A model generated the notes under the pieces. It had not been told where the DNA came from, did not search any database, and was given only the letters and a program-made list of their open reading frames with translations. The translations under genes and the position numbers were made by a program. DNA of 64,000 nucleotides from Salvia splendens (Eukaryota > Streptophyta > Magnoliopsida > Lamiales > Lamiaceae), in NCBI RefSeq assembly GCF_004379255.2, contig NC_056042.1:14803901-14867900 (forward strand), written 5' to 3'. Shown one piece after another: positions 34,001 to 44,723 of the stretch; within the stretch, counting starts at the first letter, position 1, and each line of letters starts with the position of its first letter.

Positions 34001-34326
34001 TCTTACAAGTTACTATTACAACTACAACCTATCTTTACGGGGTTCAAATTCTCTAATCATCTTTTCAACATTGATTTCCCCTTTTTTCCTATCATTCTGA
34101 AACTTCTGCTGTATCATTGAAAATGTCTCAAAAGCCTTCTTGTTAGTTTCTCCAACAAGCAATGCTTCAGTATATTTGGCATGAAGTTTTATGAAAGCCT
34201 CTGTCCCGTTCTTCGCTAACCTGAATTGCAGTTACGAACTGGACCACCCATGTAAGTCTCAATGTGGCGCATCACATAAACTCCACAGTCAACTTTGTTT
34301 GTATCGTTCTGCCATGGTAGAGTTAG

Positions 34327-34830
34327 GGCTGGCAATTTTCGACACGACAATATAATCTGACACGAATCCGCACGAAATTATTGGGTTGGGGTCAAGTCTT
34401 ATTGGATCCGTGTCCTTATCGGGTTGACCCATTAAGAACTCGATAATTTCGGGTCGGATACGGGTAACCCATTAAGAAATAATATTATTATTTTTATTAT
34501 TATTTATAAAATATATATTACTTTAATTTTTTAATTTCTTATAAATTAAGTTTAAATAGTATAAAACGAATTTTAATTGTGTAAATTAGGTTAAAAATTA
34601 AGGTTTAATCGTGTAATATCAGGTTCGGGTTGTTATCGTGTCGTGTCAACTCATATTATATCGTGTCGATAACGGGTTCGTGTCGGGTGCGGGTCGTGTT
34701 TGGATTTGAAGGTAGCAAGTCGGGTTCGTGTTCGGATTTACAGTTTCCTTAACAGGTCGGGTTCAGGTTAGGCCTTATTGGGTCAGGTCATTATCAGGTA
34801 GAGTCATGTGTCTGATTTTTGACGTTTTGA
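34327..34830. repeat. Dispersed repeat rich in GGGTCGTGT/CGGGTT words
   Basis: Starts AGGGCTGGCAATTTTCGACACG and contains many words such as TCGGGTTGACCC, CGGGTTCG and GACACGA with an AT-rich centre. Such sequences are common high-copy non-autonomous repeats in eudicots (probably hAT- or SINE-derived; class not settled). It lies in the intron before the last Ulp1 exon. Confidence 0.5.
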
Positions 34831-34934
34831 CAATACTCTCTATTGTTGGATTAACACCATTTCCAAGATAAATTCGGAAGAAATTTTTCTATTCAAATAA
34901 CACAAAACATACATGAGGTTGATTTAAAATGATA

Positions 34935-35135
34935 CTCCCTCTGTTCCATAGTAGTGGGGGCATTTCTTTTTGGCACGAAGATTAAGAAAATAGAGAGATG
35001 AAGAGAGAATAAAGTAAGAGAGAGTAAAGTAAGTGAGAAGAAATGTGTTAACTTTTACTAAAAAAGGAAATGACTCTACTACTATGGAACGTACCAAAAT
35101 GGCAAAATGACTCCACTACTATGGAACGGAGGGAG
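34935..35135. mobile_element. Stowaway MITE
   Basis: Ends CTCCCTCTGTTCCATAGTAG and CTATGGAACGGAGGGAG are inverted repeats, flanked by TA on both sides (34933-34934, 35136-35137), the hallmark of Tc1/mariner-derived Stowaway elements. 201 bp, no coding. Confidence 0.93.
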
Positions 35136-36169
35136 TATTATGTTTTGGTACTAAATGATATTGAATGCATTTAACTAAACATACCAGCATAGTTGATGCA
35201 CCTCCATATTTCTGCTTTATCACCTCTTCAGTAACCAGAGCATTGTCAATCACATCCCGCATTTGAATTTTGAGATTGAAGCACATGATATAAAAATGAT
35301 CGTGCGCCCATATCAAAAATAATATCTAATTTTCAAAACATTATATACAAATGTCATTTTCAAATATATAGGTACGTTGTTCTGTAATGTATATCTCATT
35401 ATGACTTACCATGTCATAATTTTCCCATTTGAAATCTTCAATCTTTAACACAAATTCATTTAACGCTGTGCAGAATTTTTCATGAGCCTCGGCTTGAGTC
35501 CAATCAGGTTTCCTCGCAGCAATATTGTATACCTGTCATGTTTACATTTTTGTAAATAAATTTAACTTTTAATGTAACGCTATTACTTATTTACCCGTTT
35601 ACTGTACCGTAGGTGTGGTGTTGATGAAAAGACGACTCGGAGATGCATTTGATTTGAATTTTTCATTGTAGTTGAGGTACATAGCCCATGCATCTATGAT
35701 GTTGATACTAACGTACGTACGTGGAGCAAGGGTGTGGAAATCAATCTTGAACATGCTGATCATGTCGTTCTCATAAACCATCTCATAACTGATCTCAAAA
35801 TCATATTTAATGTTAGTTAAAAGAATTTAATAAGAATATAATTAAGTAATTCAAAACTTACAGTTCGCTTTCTTCATGTGTCATCAACCAGTACATAATT
35901 TCCTTCTCTTCTTTATTCAGTTTTCCTTTTATATTTACTGCCCTGACATTGTAGGGAGAGCACAGTGCTTCAACAATTTTCTTTGTTGTTCTGGGCACTT
36001 TCTCCTTTTCAACTGCAGGTTCTTGGGAAACCTTCTTCTTCCCTTTGGTCTTTTTCAAAACATCTTCTTTGTCTTTTAAAACTTCATCATCTCCGGTTTC
36101 ACCATGTATATCCTCCATGACAGTGGATATTATGGCACATGCTCTTTCGTCCTTTCAATTAAAAATATA

Positions 36170-36310
36170 AATTGTTATTGACATAAGGGATATTATTTTA
36201 CCTAATGGAACTCATATTATCATTTTATCAGCCAAAAATCTAAAGCTATCATTATGAAACAAAAATTTCATTTTATCACTGAACCAATCATTTTACCCAC
36301 AGAGTTGTGA
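36170..36310 (+). repeat. Short ATCATTTTATC block
   Basis: A few degenerate units in forward orientation between the Ulp1-like gene and the right inverted module. Confidence 0.7.
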
Positions 36311-36319
36311 TCATATGAT

Positions 36320-36470
36320 AACCCCTAAATATCGTAATAACCCTATAACCAAATCTGAACCACACATTTTCTAATCTTGTGGTTGAGATTCAAATTTAGA
36401 TTTACTTCATAAAAAAAGGCGCGGGGGTAAATATGTCATTTCGCTCATTTAAATTTCTGAATTTCGCTCC
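36320..36470 (-). repeat. 150-bp module, right inverted copy
   Basis: Complement of 33157-33306 (shared words: ACCCCTAAATATCG, CTAATCTTGTGGTTGAGATTC, TTTCTGAATTTCGC). Together they enclose the Ulp1-like gene. Confidence 0.75.
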
Positions 36471-36899
36471 ATTCTTTCTCTCTTTCTCAGTTCGATTCTT
36501 TCCTATTCTCCGCGATTTTGTTTCAGATTTCCATAATCTCCAGATTTCCATAATCTCCAGATTTCCTTCCAATTATTTCCATAGACTCCAGATTTCCTTC
36601 TGATTATTTCCATAGAGATTTCCTTCCGATTATTTCAATAGACTCCAGATTTCCTTCCGATTTGGTTCATTATTCCATAATCTCCAGATTTTCATTGATT
36701 ATCTGTTCAATAGCTGTCAGAATTTGCTTCGATGGAGAACGTAGCAAATAACGAAGGTAACAATCATTATCTATTATTTAGCTTATTGATTGTGTTCATA
36801 TTTTATTTTATTGATTGTTTTGATTCATGTATTGAAATTCTTATTTAATTAAATTATGTATTGTCGTTTTTGTGTTAAGATGATAGTTTTGGCTTATAA
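36471..36899 (+). mobile_element. Element end with AGATTTCC tandem repeats and a possible first exon
   Basis: Tandem units of about 32 bp (TCCGATTATTTCCATAGACTCCAGATT) at 36520-36690, then on the plus strand a short frame from ATG 36733 (MENVANNEG) ending at a GGTAAC splice-donor-like site. This looks like a transposon 5' end with a first exon; the rest is cut off by the next array. Confidence 0.35.
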
Positions 36900-38056
36900 A
36901 TTTTAGGTTTGCATTATAAAATGATAGTTTTGGCTGATAAAATGATACTTTAACGTGACAAAATGACATAAAACTGATAAAATGATAGTTTTGCCGGATA
37001 GAATGATACTTTCAGCCGATAGAATGATAGTTTTGCCGGGTAGAATGATACTTTCAGTCGATAGAATGATAGGTATTTTTGGTGTATAAAATGACATTTT
37101 TGTTTAATAAAATGATACTTCTACCTGATAAAATGATAATCTAAGCGGATAAAATGACAGTAACCTTATAAAAATGATACTCTGAGTTGATAAAATGATA
37201 CGTTTATTGCTTTATGATAAAATGATAGGTTTATTGCATAGAATGATAGTTTTGCCGGATAGAATGATACTCTGATTTGATAAAATGATACTTTTGACTG
37301 ACTGATAAAATGATAAAATGATATATATGTTAGGTTTATTGCATAGAATGATAGTTTTGCCGGATAGAATGATACTCTGAGTTGATAAAATGGTACTTTT
37401 GACTGATTGATAAAATGATAAAATGATATATGTTAGGTTTATTGCATAGAATGATAGTTTTGCCGGATAGAATGATACTCTGATTTGATTGACTGATAAA
37501 ATGATATATTTTAGGTTTATTGCATAGAATGATAGTTTTTCCGGATAGAATGATACTCTGAGTTGATAAAATGATACTTTTAGCTTATAAATGTTAGGTT
37601 TAATGCATAAAATGATAGTTTTACCGGATAGAATGATACTTTCAGCCGATAGAATGATAGTTTTGCCCGGTAGAATGATACTTTCAGCTGATAGAATGAT
37701 AGGTATATTTGGTGTATAAAATGACATTTTTGTTTAATAAAATGATACTTATACCTGATAAAATGATAATCTAAGCGGATAAAATGACAGTAACCTTATA
37801 AAAATGATACTCTGATTTGATAAAATGATACGTTTACTGCTTTGTGATAAAATGATAGGTTTATTTCATAGAATGATAGTTTTGCCGGATAGAATGATAC
37901 TCTGAGTTGATAAAATGATACTTTTGACTGACTGATAAAATGATAAAATGATATATGTTAGGTTTATTGCATAGAATGATAATTTTGCAGGATAGAATGA
38001 TACTCTGGGTTGATAAAATGATACTTTTGTCTGACTGATAAAATGATAAAATGAGT
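36900..38056 (-). repeat. ATCATTTTATC array, inverse orientation
   Basis: Units read GATAAAATGATA or GATAGAATGATA on the plus strand, the inverse of the arrays at 31.9-33.8 kb, with the same tails (complements of CCGGCAAAAC, GCATTAAACCTAACA, AACTCAGAG). Open frames such as 37212-37727 are products of the repeat. Confidence 0.93.
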
Positions 38057-38222
38057 GAAATTCAGAAATTAAATGAGTGAAATTTGGATACGAAAATTTT
38101 AGCATGAGCGAAATGACATATTTACCCCCGCGCTTTTTTTATGAAGTAAATCTAAGTTTGAATCTAGACCACGTGATTTTAAAAATGTGTGGTCCAGATT
38201 TAGTTACGGAAATTGGGGTTAT
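38057..38222 (+). repeat. 150-bp module, third copy
   Basis: Same words as 33157-33306 (GAAATTCAGAAATTAAAT, ATGAAGTAAATCTAAGTTTG), same orientation. It ends the array and is followed by a (TA)n tract. Confidence 0.72.
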
Positions 38223-38237
38223 CATTATAATGTACCC

Positions 38238-38238
<1 letters not shown>

Positions 38239-38294
<56 letters not shown>
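38239..38294. repeat. (TA)n microsatellite
   Basis: About 28 TA units. The DNA element at 38295 starts directly at its end. Confidence 0.95.
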
Positions 38295-38298
<4 letters not shown>

Positions 38299-40756
38299 CA
38301 TGATCTATGGAAAGCACCTCTTAACCATATAACTAGAGAACAAATAATAGCCACAAGATCAAAAAAATCAAGGGCTAGTATTAATTTTTGAATTTAATGA
38401 GATATTAGTTCCCTCAAATACTAATTTACTCCACAATAACAAGGAGGGGGTATAATGGTCATTGCACAGAAAAAATAGGTTCCGTAAATTTTTATCTCAA
38501 TCTCTTCTGCAAATTCCCTCATCTTCCCGCTTCATACTACTCTTGGGGGTTGAGATCGCGCGTCCGATTCAAATCGTATTGTTGCGGGCTGAGATTGAGA
38601 TCCTGAGCGATCTCGGAGATGTGAAGAGGGTCGATGGAGTTGGCTATGTCGATATCGGCCGGAACCGGCGAGACCATTTCTGAGTTTCCATGTTGCCTTT
38701 CTCATTCTGTCTCTCAGTTTCCGTGATGGTGAGAAAGTGGAGGAGCGTGATTGTGAGAGGGGGAAGTATTTGAAAATAGGCACACGTCGGCGTCAATATG
38801 CAAACGACGCCACTTATCTGTCAACATAAATTGTTTCACTATTTGGATTAAGCATTATTTAATCAGTAGGCTTACTTAATTATCATTAATGACAGGAGAG
38901 ACAAGTGTCTTATGGATTCAAACTTTATTTTTGATGATCTACTTTTACAAATATTTTTGTTATCATGTCACTTTATTTAAAGGCTAATTGATAGTTCAAC
39001 TTTCGCTGATTGTAATTAATGTTTTATCAAGGGGTGTTTAGCTAAAAGCATATTGAACATTTCAATCTTGAGAAAATGATCTTACTCATATAGTGATGTG
39101 TTTTGTAAACAAGAGTGAAGTAAAATCAGAATAAGAGTGATGTGTTTTGTAAACAACAGTGAAGTAAAATCATGCTAAGAGTGATGTGTTTTGTAAACAA
39201 GAGTGAAGTAAAATCAGAATAAGAGTGGTGTGTTTTGTAAACAAGAGTGAAGTAAAATCAGAATAAGAGTGATGTGTTTTGTAAACAAAAGTGAAATAAA
39301 ATCAGAATAAGAGTGATGTGTTTTGTAAACATGAGTGAAGTAAAATCAGAATAAGAGTGATGTGTTTTGTAAACAACAGTGAAGTAAAATCAGACTAAGA
39401 GTGATGTGTTTTGTAAACAAGAGTGAAGTAAAATCAGAATAAGAGTGATGTGTTTTGTAAACAAGAGTGAAGTAAAATCAGAATAAGAGTGATGTGTTTT
39501 GTAAACAAGAGTGAAGTAAAATCAGACTAAGAGTGATGCGTTTTGTAAACAAGAGTGAAGTAAAATCAGACTAAGAGTGGTGTGTTTTGTAAATAAGAGT
39601 GAAGTAAAATCAGAATAAGAGAGATGCGTTTTGTAAACAAGAGTGAAGTAAAATTAGAATAAGAGCGATGGGTTTTGTAAACATGTGTGAAGTAAAATCA
39701 GACTAAGAGTGATGCATTTTGTAAACAAGAGTGAAGTAAAATCAGACTAAGAGTGATACGTTTTGTAAACAAGAGTGAAGTAAAATCAGACTAAGAGTGA
39801 TGTGTTTTGTTAACAAGAGTGAAGTAAAATCAGTCTAAGAGTGATGTGCTTTCTTAACAACCGTGAAGTAAAATCACGCTAATAGTGATGTGTTTTGTTA
39901 ATAACAGTGAAGTAAAATCATGCTAATAGTGATGTGTTTGTTAACAACAGTGAAGTAAAATTGGCCATATTTAATTCATTGTGATCTCTAAAAAGTAAAA
40001 ACAATTATAAGTACTTGCTCCCCAAGCTCCATCCTTTCTTTTTCTTAGTATAATATTTCCACCATTCAACTCTATCCATACTAATTATGTATGCACCGAA
40101 CGAAATTATTTTTTGAAAATCTCTTCAAACTAAACAATTTACATTTCATAAAATGAATAATTGATCAAGCTTGGGACCAAGGGCCACCTACCAATATACA
40201 TACATGATACATCCTCTTTCATCACCACATTCTCATACCACAAACCTTACTTCCAACAATGCCATCCAAAAAACACAAGCCCAAGAAATCATCCATCACT
40301 AACACACCGCAGACGCTGCCGTATCGCTCTCAACAACAGTGTCCTTGGACGGAGTTTCTCTCAACTAACATCACCGCCGCACACAATCCGTGGCGCACCA
40401 ACGCAGCTCCTCTCCCGCTGTCACCAAATCACGGCTACCACCACCAACATCAACACGATGCGACGCCCATCACAACCAACCGCCCCAACTCTGCCACGTC
40501 GCCAGTGCCTGCATCAGCGCCGCCCCAAATCGAAGGAGATTTGATCGCAGATTTGGAAGGAGAAAAAAAGGATCGCAGATTTGGAATGAGAAAGAAAGGA
40601 AATCACGTAAATTTGAATTTGATAATGTAATTTCCAAAAATACCCTTGGCCTATTTTATATTATTAAAATAAATAATATTTGTTCCATTAAGATGTGTGG
40701 CTGAGATTTGTTCTCTAGTTATACCCTTAATATTAGTTATATCTTGATCACTACCC
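38295..40756. mobile_element. TIR DNA element with a 44-bp array, inserted at a (TA)n tract
   Basis: The left end GGGTCATGATC and the right end GATCACTACCC are imperfect inverted repeats; further in, both ends share TATAACTAGAGAACAAAT and CCACA words in inverted position. Both flanks are TA tracts. Two GC-rich, gene-like pieces with no recognised homology lie near the ends (38500-38690 and 40260-40560), which recalls Pack-MULE capture. 2.46 kb, no transposase. A relative starts at 56157. Confidence 0.68.
39093..39960 (+). repeat. 44-bp tandem repeat, about 20 copies
   Basis: The unit contains GTGATGTGTTTTGTAAAC followed by AAGAGTGAAGTAAAATCAG. The period is 44 bp (starts at 39093, 39137, 39181). 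Middle copies are the most alike; copies at the right end are more divergent. Confidence 0.95.

Positions 40757-40800
<44 letters not shown>
40757..40800. repeat. (TA)n(GA)n microsatellite
   Basis: TA tract followed by GA tract, exactly between the TIR element at 38295-40756 and the Mutator-like element that starts near 40807. Confidence 0.9.
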
Positions 40801-40806
<6 letters not shown>

Positions 40807-41024
40807 GCTGGGCACTCATTGTGAGCGCCATTCTTTCTCTCTCTCCACTTCACCTACTCTTTCCATTTTTTAATATGTGAAATTCATCCAATTCAGTTCA
40901 TCTTCTCTTCTTCAATTCTCCAAATCAACATCACTTCTCTTCTTCAATTCCCTTTCGTGTTCTCATTCAGTGCAATTCTTTCAAATCAATTTCACCTTCT
41001 CTTCTTCAATTCTCAAAATCAGAA
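40807..41024 (+). repeat. Left TIR of the MULE
   Basis: Begins TGGGCACTCATTGTGAGCGCC. It matches the complement of 55513-55742 almost throughout, down to TTCTCAAAATCAGAA. It is built of CTTCTTCAATTCTC-type short repeats. Confidence 0.9.
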
Positions 41025-41220
41025 TTGTTTTCCCTAATATGTGAAATCCTTCCAAATCAATATCACATTCTCTTCTTCGATTGCCTTTCATTTTTCTCAA
41101 TATGTGAAATTCATCCAAATCAGTTTCAACTTCTCTTCATCAAATCCCTTTCTTTTTTCTCAATCTGTGAAATTCATCCAAATCAGTTTCAACTTCACTT
41201 CTTCAATTCTCAAATTCACA
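41025..41220 (+). repeat. Subterminal tandem repeats of the MULE
   Basis: About three units of 70 bp with TATGTGAAATTCATCCAAATC and CTTCTCTTCTTC, extending the pattern of the left TIR. The small frames here (MFSLICEIL...) only read the repeat. Confidence 0.75.
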
Positions 41221-42772
41221 ACCTCAATGCTGAGGCAAATTGAAAGAGCCACCTACACGTCGAAGAGTCCATCCGTCGAGGGAGTTGTAGTGCCCGACAA
41301 TTGATGCAGTCCGGGTGGGCTTAAGATTTGGTTTCATTGTACTTAAGAGGGATTAAGTGTACTTGATTGTAAAATTAGTTTATGAATGTTGATAATGAAT
41401 TTGGATCTTTCATAGTGTTCTTTTGGCTACTGGAAAATTGAATTGCTTGATACTAAGATTGTGAGGAATTTAATTGATCATTCTTGCCTGCAACCCAGCT
41501 GTTTGAGAAAATGCTAAAACAATGATTGCAGTTACTCAATATACACTCTTTTTACGACATATTCAATAAACACTCTTCACTTTTTTCCTTCAGCCTAATT
41601 CCAATTTGGAGTTAGTTTTTTGTTGATCTACAAAGTTGGATCTTGGCTTGATAAAAATGAGAGTTTGAATTTTGTTTTTGATTAATCGGCTAAGTTGGAT
41701 ATTGGCTTGATGAAATTGAGAGTTTATTAGTCATCTTGTAACAAAGATTACTAGAATTAACGTTATTTACATATTGTGTGTCAGCAATACCAAAATGTGG
41801 CTAAGTGCGTCATGATTACTGCATTTCATGATAGCACTTGCAATATAAATATGTTAAGAAGGTGCAAAATAGTCTACATATTTGAGAAAGAAGAAACAAA
41901 TGGATAGCTTCTACCTAATGAGATGACTATTCAATATTTCATTAAAATCAACTGAAACTGAGCAACACAACAAATCAGAAACATCACAAGGCTAAATATT
42001 CTACAAGTAACAATTTCCTCAAGTCATTTTACCAAAAAATTGTAGCCAAGTGAATCTGCATGCATAGTATTTGACTCAATCTCAATGATTCCCTCTCACA
42101 TAAGAGTAACCGTTCAGCCAAGTAGACAGGTAATAAGACAAGTCAGGTTGAGCAACAACCATAAGGACACAGGCAATACGACAATCTGCATCAACTAAAA
42201 GGATACAAGCAAGACTACAAATAGCATTTCATTATGACTAATTACTAGAATTAAACTGATGACAGATATACATTGCAAACTGAGAATAATATACCAAAGC
42301 AACATATAATGTAATAAGAACAGAAGATGTTAAACATTTATTACTTACTACAGATTATTAAGTTCAAAGTTAGCAAATACTACCACAAATAAATTAATAC
42401 TATGTAAGAATTGATAATAAAATAAAACTTTATTTAAACTGAAGAATCAAAAAGAGGTCACCAAACTAGGTAAGCATGGTACTAAAAACACCTAAGATTA
42501 TACGAAGACCTGACAATTGCAACTCATTTTGCAAAAACATCTAATACTATCCAACATCAGTAACTGATTCCAAGAAAAAGTAACATAACAGTTGCAACTC
42601 ATTTTGCAAAAAAAAGAGATATCATTCTATCTTGAAGCTATCTTTTTTCTTCAACTTGCATAACATATCAAGTCTTCTCATTCTTGTTGCTCATTTCCAA
42701 AACCTGCAACAGATCTGAAATTTAAATATGAGAGTTAAGTTAGTGAAGTGAAATTTATTGGGTACTAAAATA
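41221..42772. other. MULE interior, no gene seen
   Basis: AT-rich non-coding sequence between the left TIR repeats and the 3' end of the transposase remnant. No open frame with a family match. Confidence 0.5.
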
Positions 42773-44297
42773 CTATACAATATACATGATGAAACAATTA
42801 TGCACATACCCATCATTTAAACTTGGGAAATTACGTTTGTCATGTGATAATCCACGTTGCCCACATCCATGACAAGCCCTAAGCTTTAAAGTTGACTTCT
42901 TTTTTGATGATAGCATTTGCTTACCGCAGCCCTTTGCTCTTATTTGACAAGGATCGCCAATATTTATGGCTTTATCTGAGCTTTTCCTTCTTTGACTTCC
43001 ATATTCAGTTGTTGGACTAACACCCATTTCTTTGAGTTTACTATCTATGAAATCAAGTTGTTCATCGAAAAACTTTGTGCCTTCATCAGTCAAAGATGCA
43101 ACATCAATCAATATCGAAGCTTTATATGATAACTTGGAATGTCGTGACATCAAAAATCTTGTTGGAGCATCATTGGAGTTCTCATCATCTATTGTATATA
43201 CTACACCAATCTTAGCTTCTCGTGTCCACCGCTTGAGTATATACTTGTCAGGTAGTTCAAATATTTGATTAATGCGGAAGAAAGCTAGCATGTGTCTACA
43301 AGGAATACCATCAAACTCGAATTTTCCACAACTACAAGATATATGATCTCTCTGTCTATCATGCATGAGTAACCTTGGAGACATATTTCTTAAAAAACGA
43401 ATGAGAACTCTCAGATCTTTGACTACTTGACATCCCAGCAAAAAATACATGGCTAAAGTATGTTGGAATCCACTTATGTCGTAGTTCATACATCAACAAT
43501 ATCCATTTATTTTGCTCTAAGTTAGCACTTCTGATTACCTCACTCCAACCATGCTCAAAATCCTCAGGAGATATAGAATTTTTGATAACATTTTTTTATG
43601 TTTTGGTAGTGGTCCCGAAGAAAAATGCTTTATTCTTCTCATAATCAAAGAAAAATGCTTTATTCTTCTCTTTCTCTGAGGTAAAGAATTCTCTAAGAGT
43701 TTCAACATCAATCCCCTTTTGCTCATCCTTTAATTCTTTCTCAAAATTCCTAATATCTCTCTCCGTGCAACCAACACTTTCATGTCCACCGCACTCTATC
43801 TCCAATAATTGCATTTGTTGACATGTCGGTATATTAGCTTCGGACAATTGCTGAGTCAATACTCTCTTAACCATAGAAACATTATGGTGTGATCGAAGCA
43901 AATGCACCTTTGAAGGAGTAGAAAGTCCATGATTATGACCTTCCACAAAGACACTAACACTCCAATCAGGTCCAGTTTGTTGTTTGACAATAGTAATTTT
44001 TGCCTTGCAACCAGTTCTAACTTCACCACGAGCTCTTGTCTTGATTGTGTCACCACTCGTTTTTCTTTTCTTTGAACGATCTTCATCAGTTTGACCAGCT
44101 TTGAAGCATACAAATTGTTTCCAAACAACTTCATTATTCATCTTGTTCCTTTTGCTACTGCTTAATCCTGCACTAAAACCGGATTCCCATGCATACTGAT
44201 TATAGAATGAAAATGCATCATCTACTGTTGCAAATTTCATTCCAATCTCTGGCTTCCGATCTTTTGCAACTTGAGGAATATATAGTCCATCATTCAT
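42773..44297 (-). pseudogene. FAR1/MULE transposase, catalytic core deleted
   Basis: The N-terminal part (44297-43596) is a FAR1 DNA-binding domain: GMKFATVDDAFSFYNQYAW...GFSAG, then FVCFKAG, RTGCKAKITI and VFVEGHNHGLSTP. The C-terminal part (43489-42773) has the SWIM zinc finger CSCGKFEFDGIPCRHMLAF, KYILKRWTREAK and a zinc-knuckle-like CHGCGQRGLSHDK in which the last Cys is replaced. Between them (43595-43430, several frames) only the end of the MULE domain remains (EDFEHGWSEV, YELRHKWIPTYFSHVFFAGM). The DDE core that cuts DNA is missing. A local duplication (AAAAATGCTTTATTCTTCTC, twice in 43621-43671) sits at the junction. FAR1-type transposases act in the nucleus on the TIRs. Confidence 0.85.
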
Positions 44298-44723
44298 ATT
44301 TTCACTTAAGTAGTTGATTTCCCCTTCGTTATTCTTTGCATGTAAAAATGATTGTGCAACTTAGTTTCTCAATATGCATAATATTGAGGCAGTAACATTC
44401 TATGCTATATAATTCACATGAAAAAAACATAAAAACATAATAAAATGAATAAAGACAGAGGTCAAGGTTCAAGGTCTTACAGGAACATCCTCTTCCATAA
44501 GGTGACTGCAAAACAATATTATAAAAATAAATCAAAAGTAACTTTAAAAGGAACCAATGGATGCCAATCTCTTGATCCTAATAAATATGAAAACAAACTA
44601 GGTCTAGTGAAAAATCAAACCTTTGCTTGTCCGAACGTGAATACCAAAACTGGGGCGAACCACACCAACTAATACTTGAGGTGGACGTGTGGGATCAGAG
44701 GAAAAACTATCAAGATGGACAAT

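Larger units (their letters stand above)
34022..36151 (-). pseudogene. C48 (Ulp1/SENP) peptidase-like gene, 5'-truncated with a frameshift
   Basis: Minus-strand exons with GT-AG borders are: 36151-35862 (acidic/Lys-rich, ending at GTAAGT), 35788-35608, 35532-35410 (ending at GTAAGT), 35325-35185, and a last exon about 34326-34022. Joining them keeps frame at the first three junctions. The catalytic parts are visible: His in IWAHDHFYIMCFNL, Asp in DVIDN, and WQNDTNKVDCGVYVMRHIE with the Cys codon at 34287-34285. The family removes ubiquitin-like modifiers, and plant Mutator elements often carry such genes. The last intron holds a Stowaway MITE and another repeat (34327-34830). A one-base frame change near 34220-34240 separates the Cys block from KNGTEAFIKLHAKY. 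Upstream exons are missing. It lies between the inverted 150-bp modules, so it is probably transposon-borne. The gene may be dead. Confidence 0.72.

Noticed and set aside
39093..39960. CRISPR-like regular repeat array
   Set aside because: Units are contiguous with no unique spacers, and the DNA is from a plant nuclear genome.
40161..40704. Plus-strand frames of 100-127 codons near the right end of the TIR element
   Set aside because: Three overlapping frames are open in the same GC-rich piece with no recognisable protein; kept only as a possible captured fragment.
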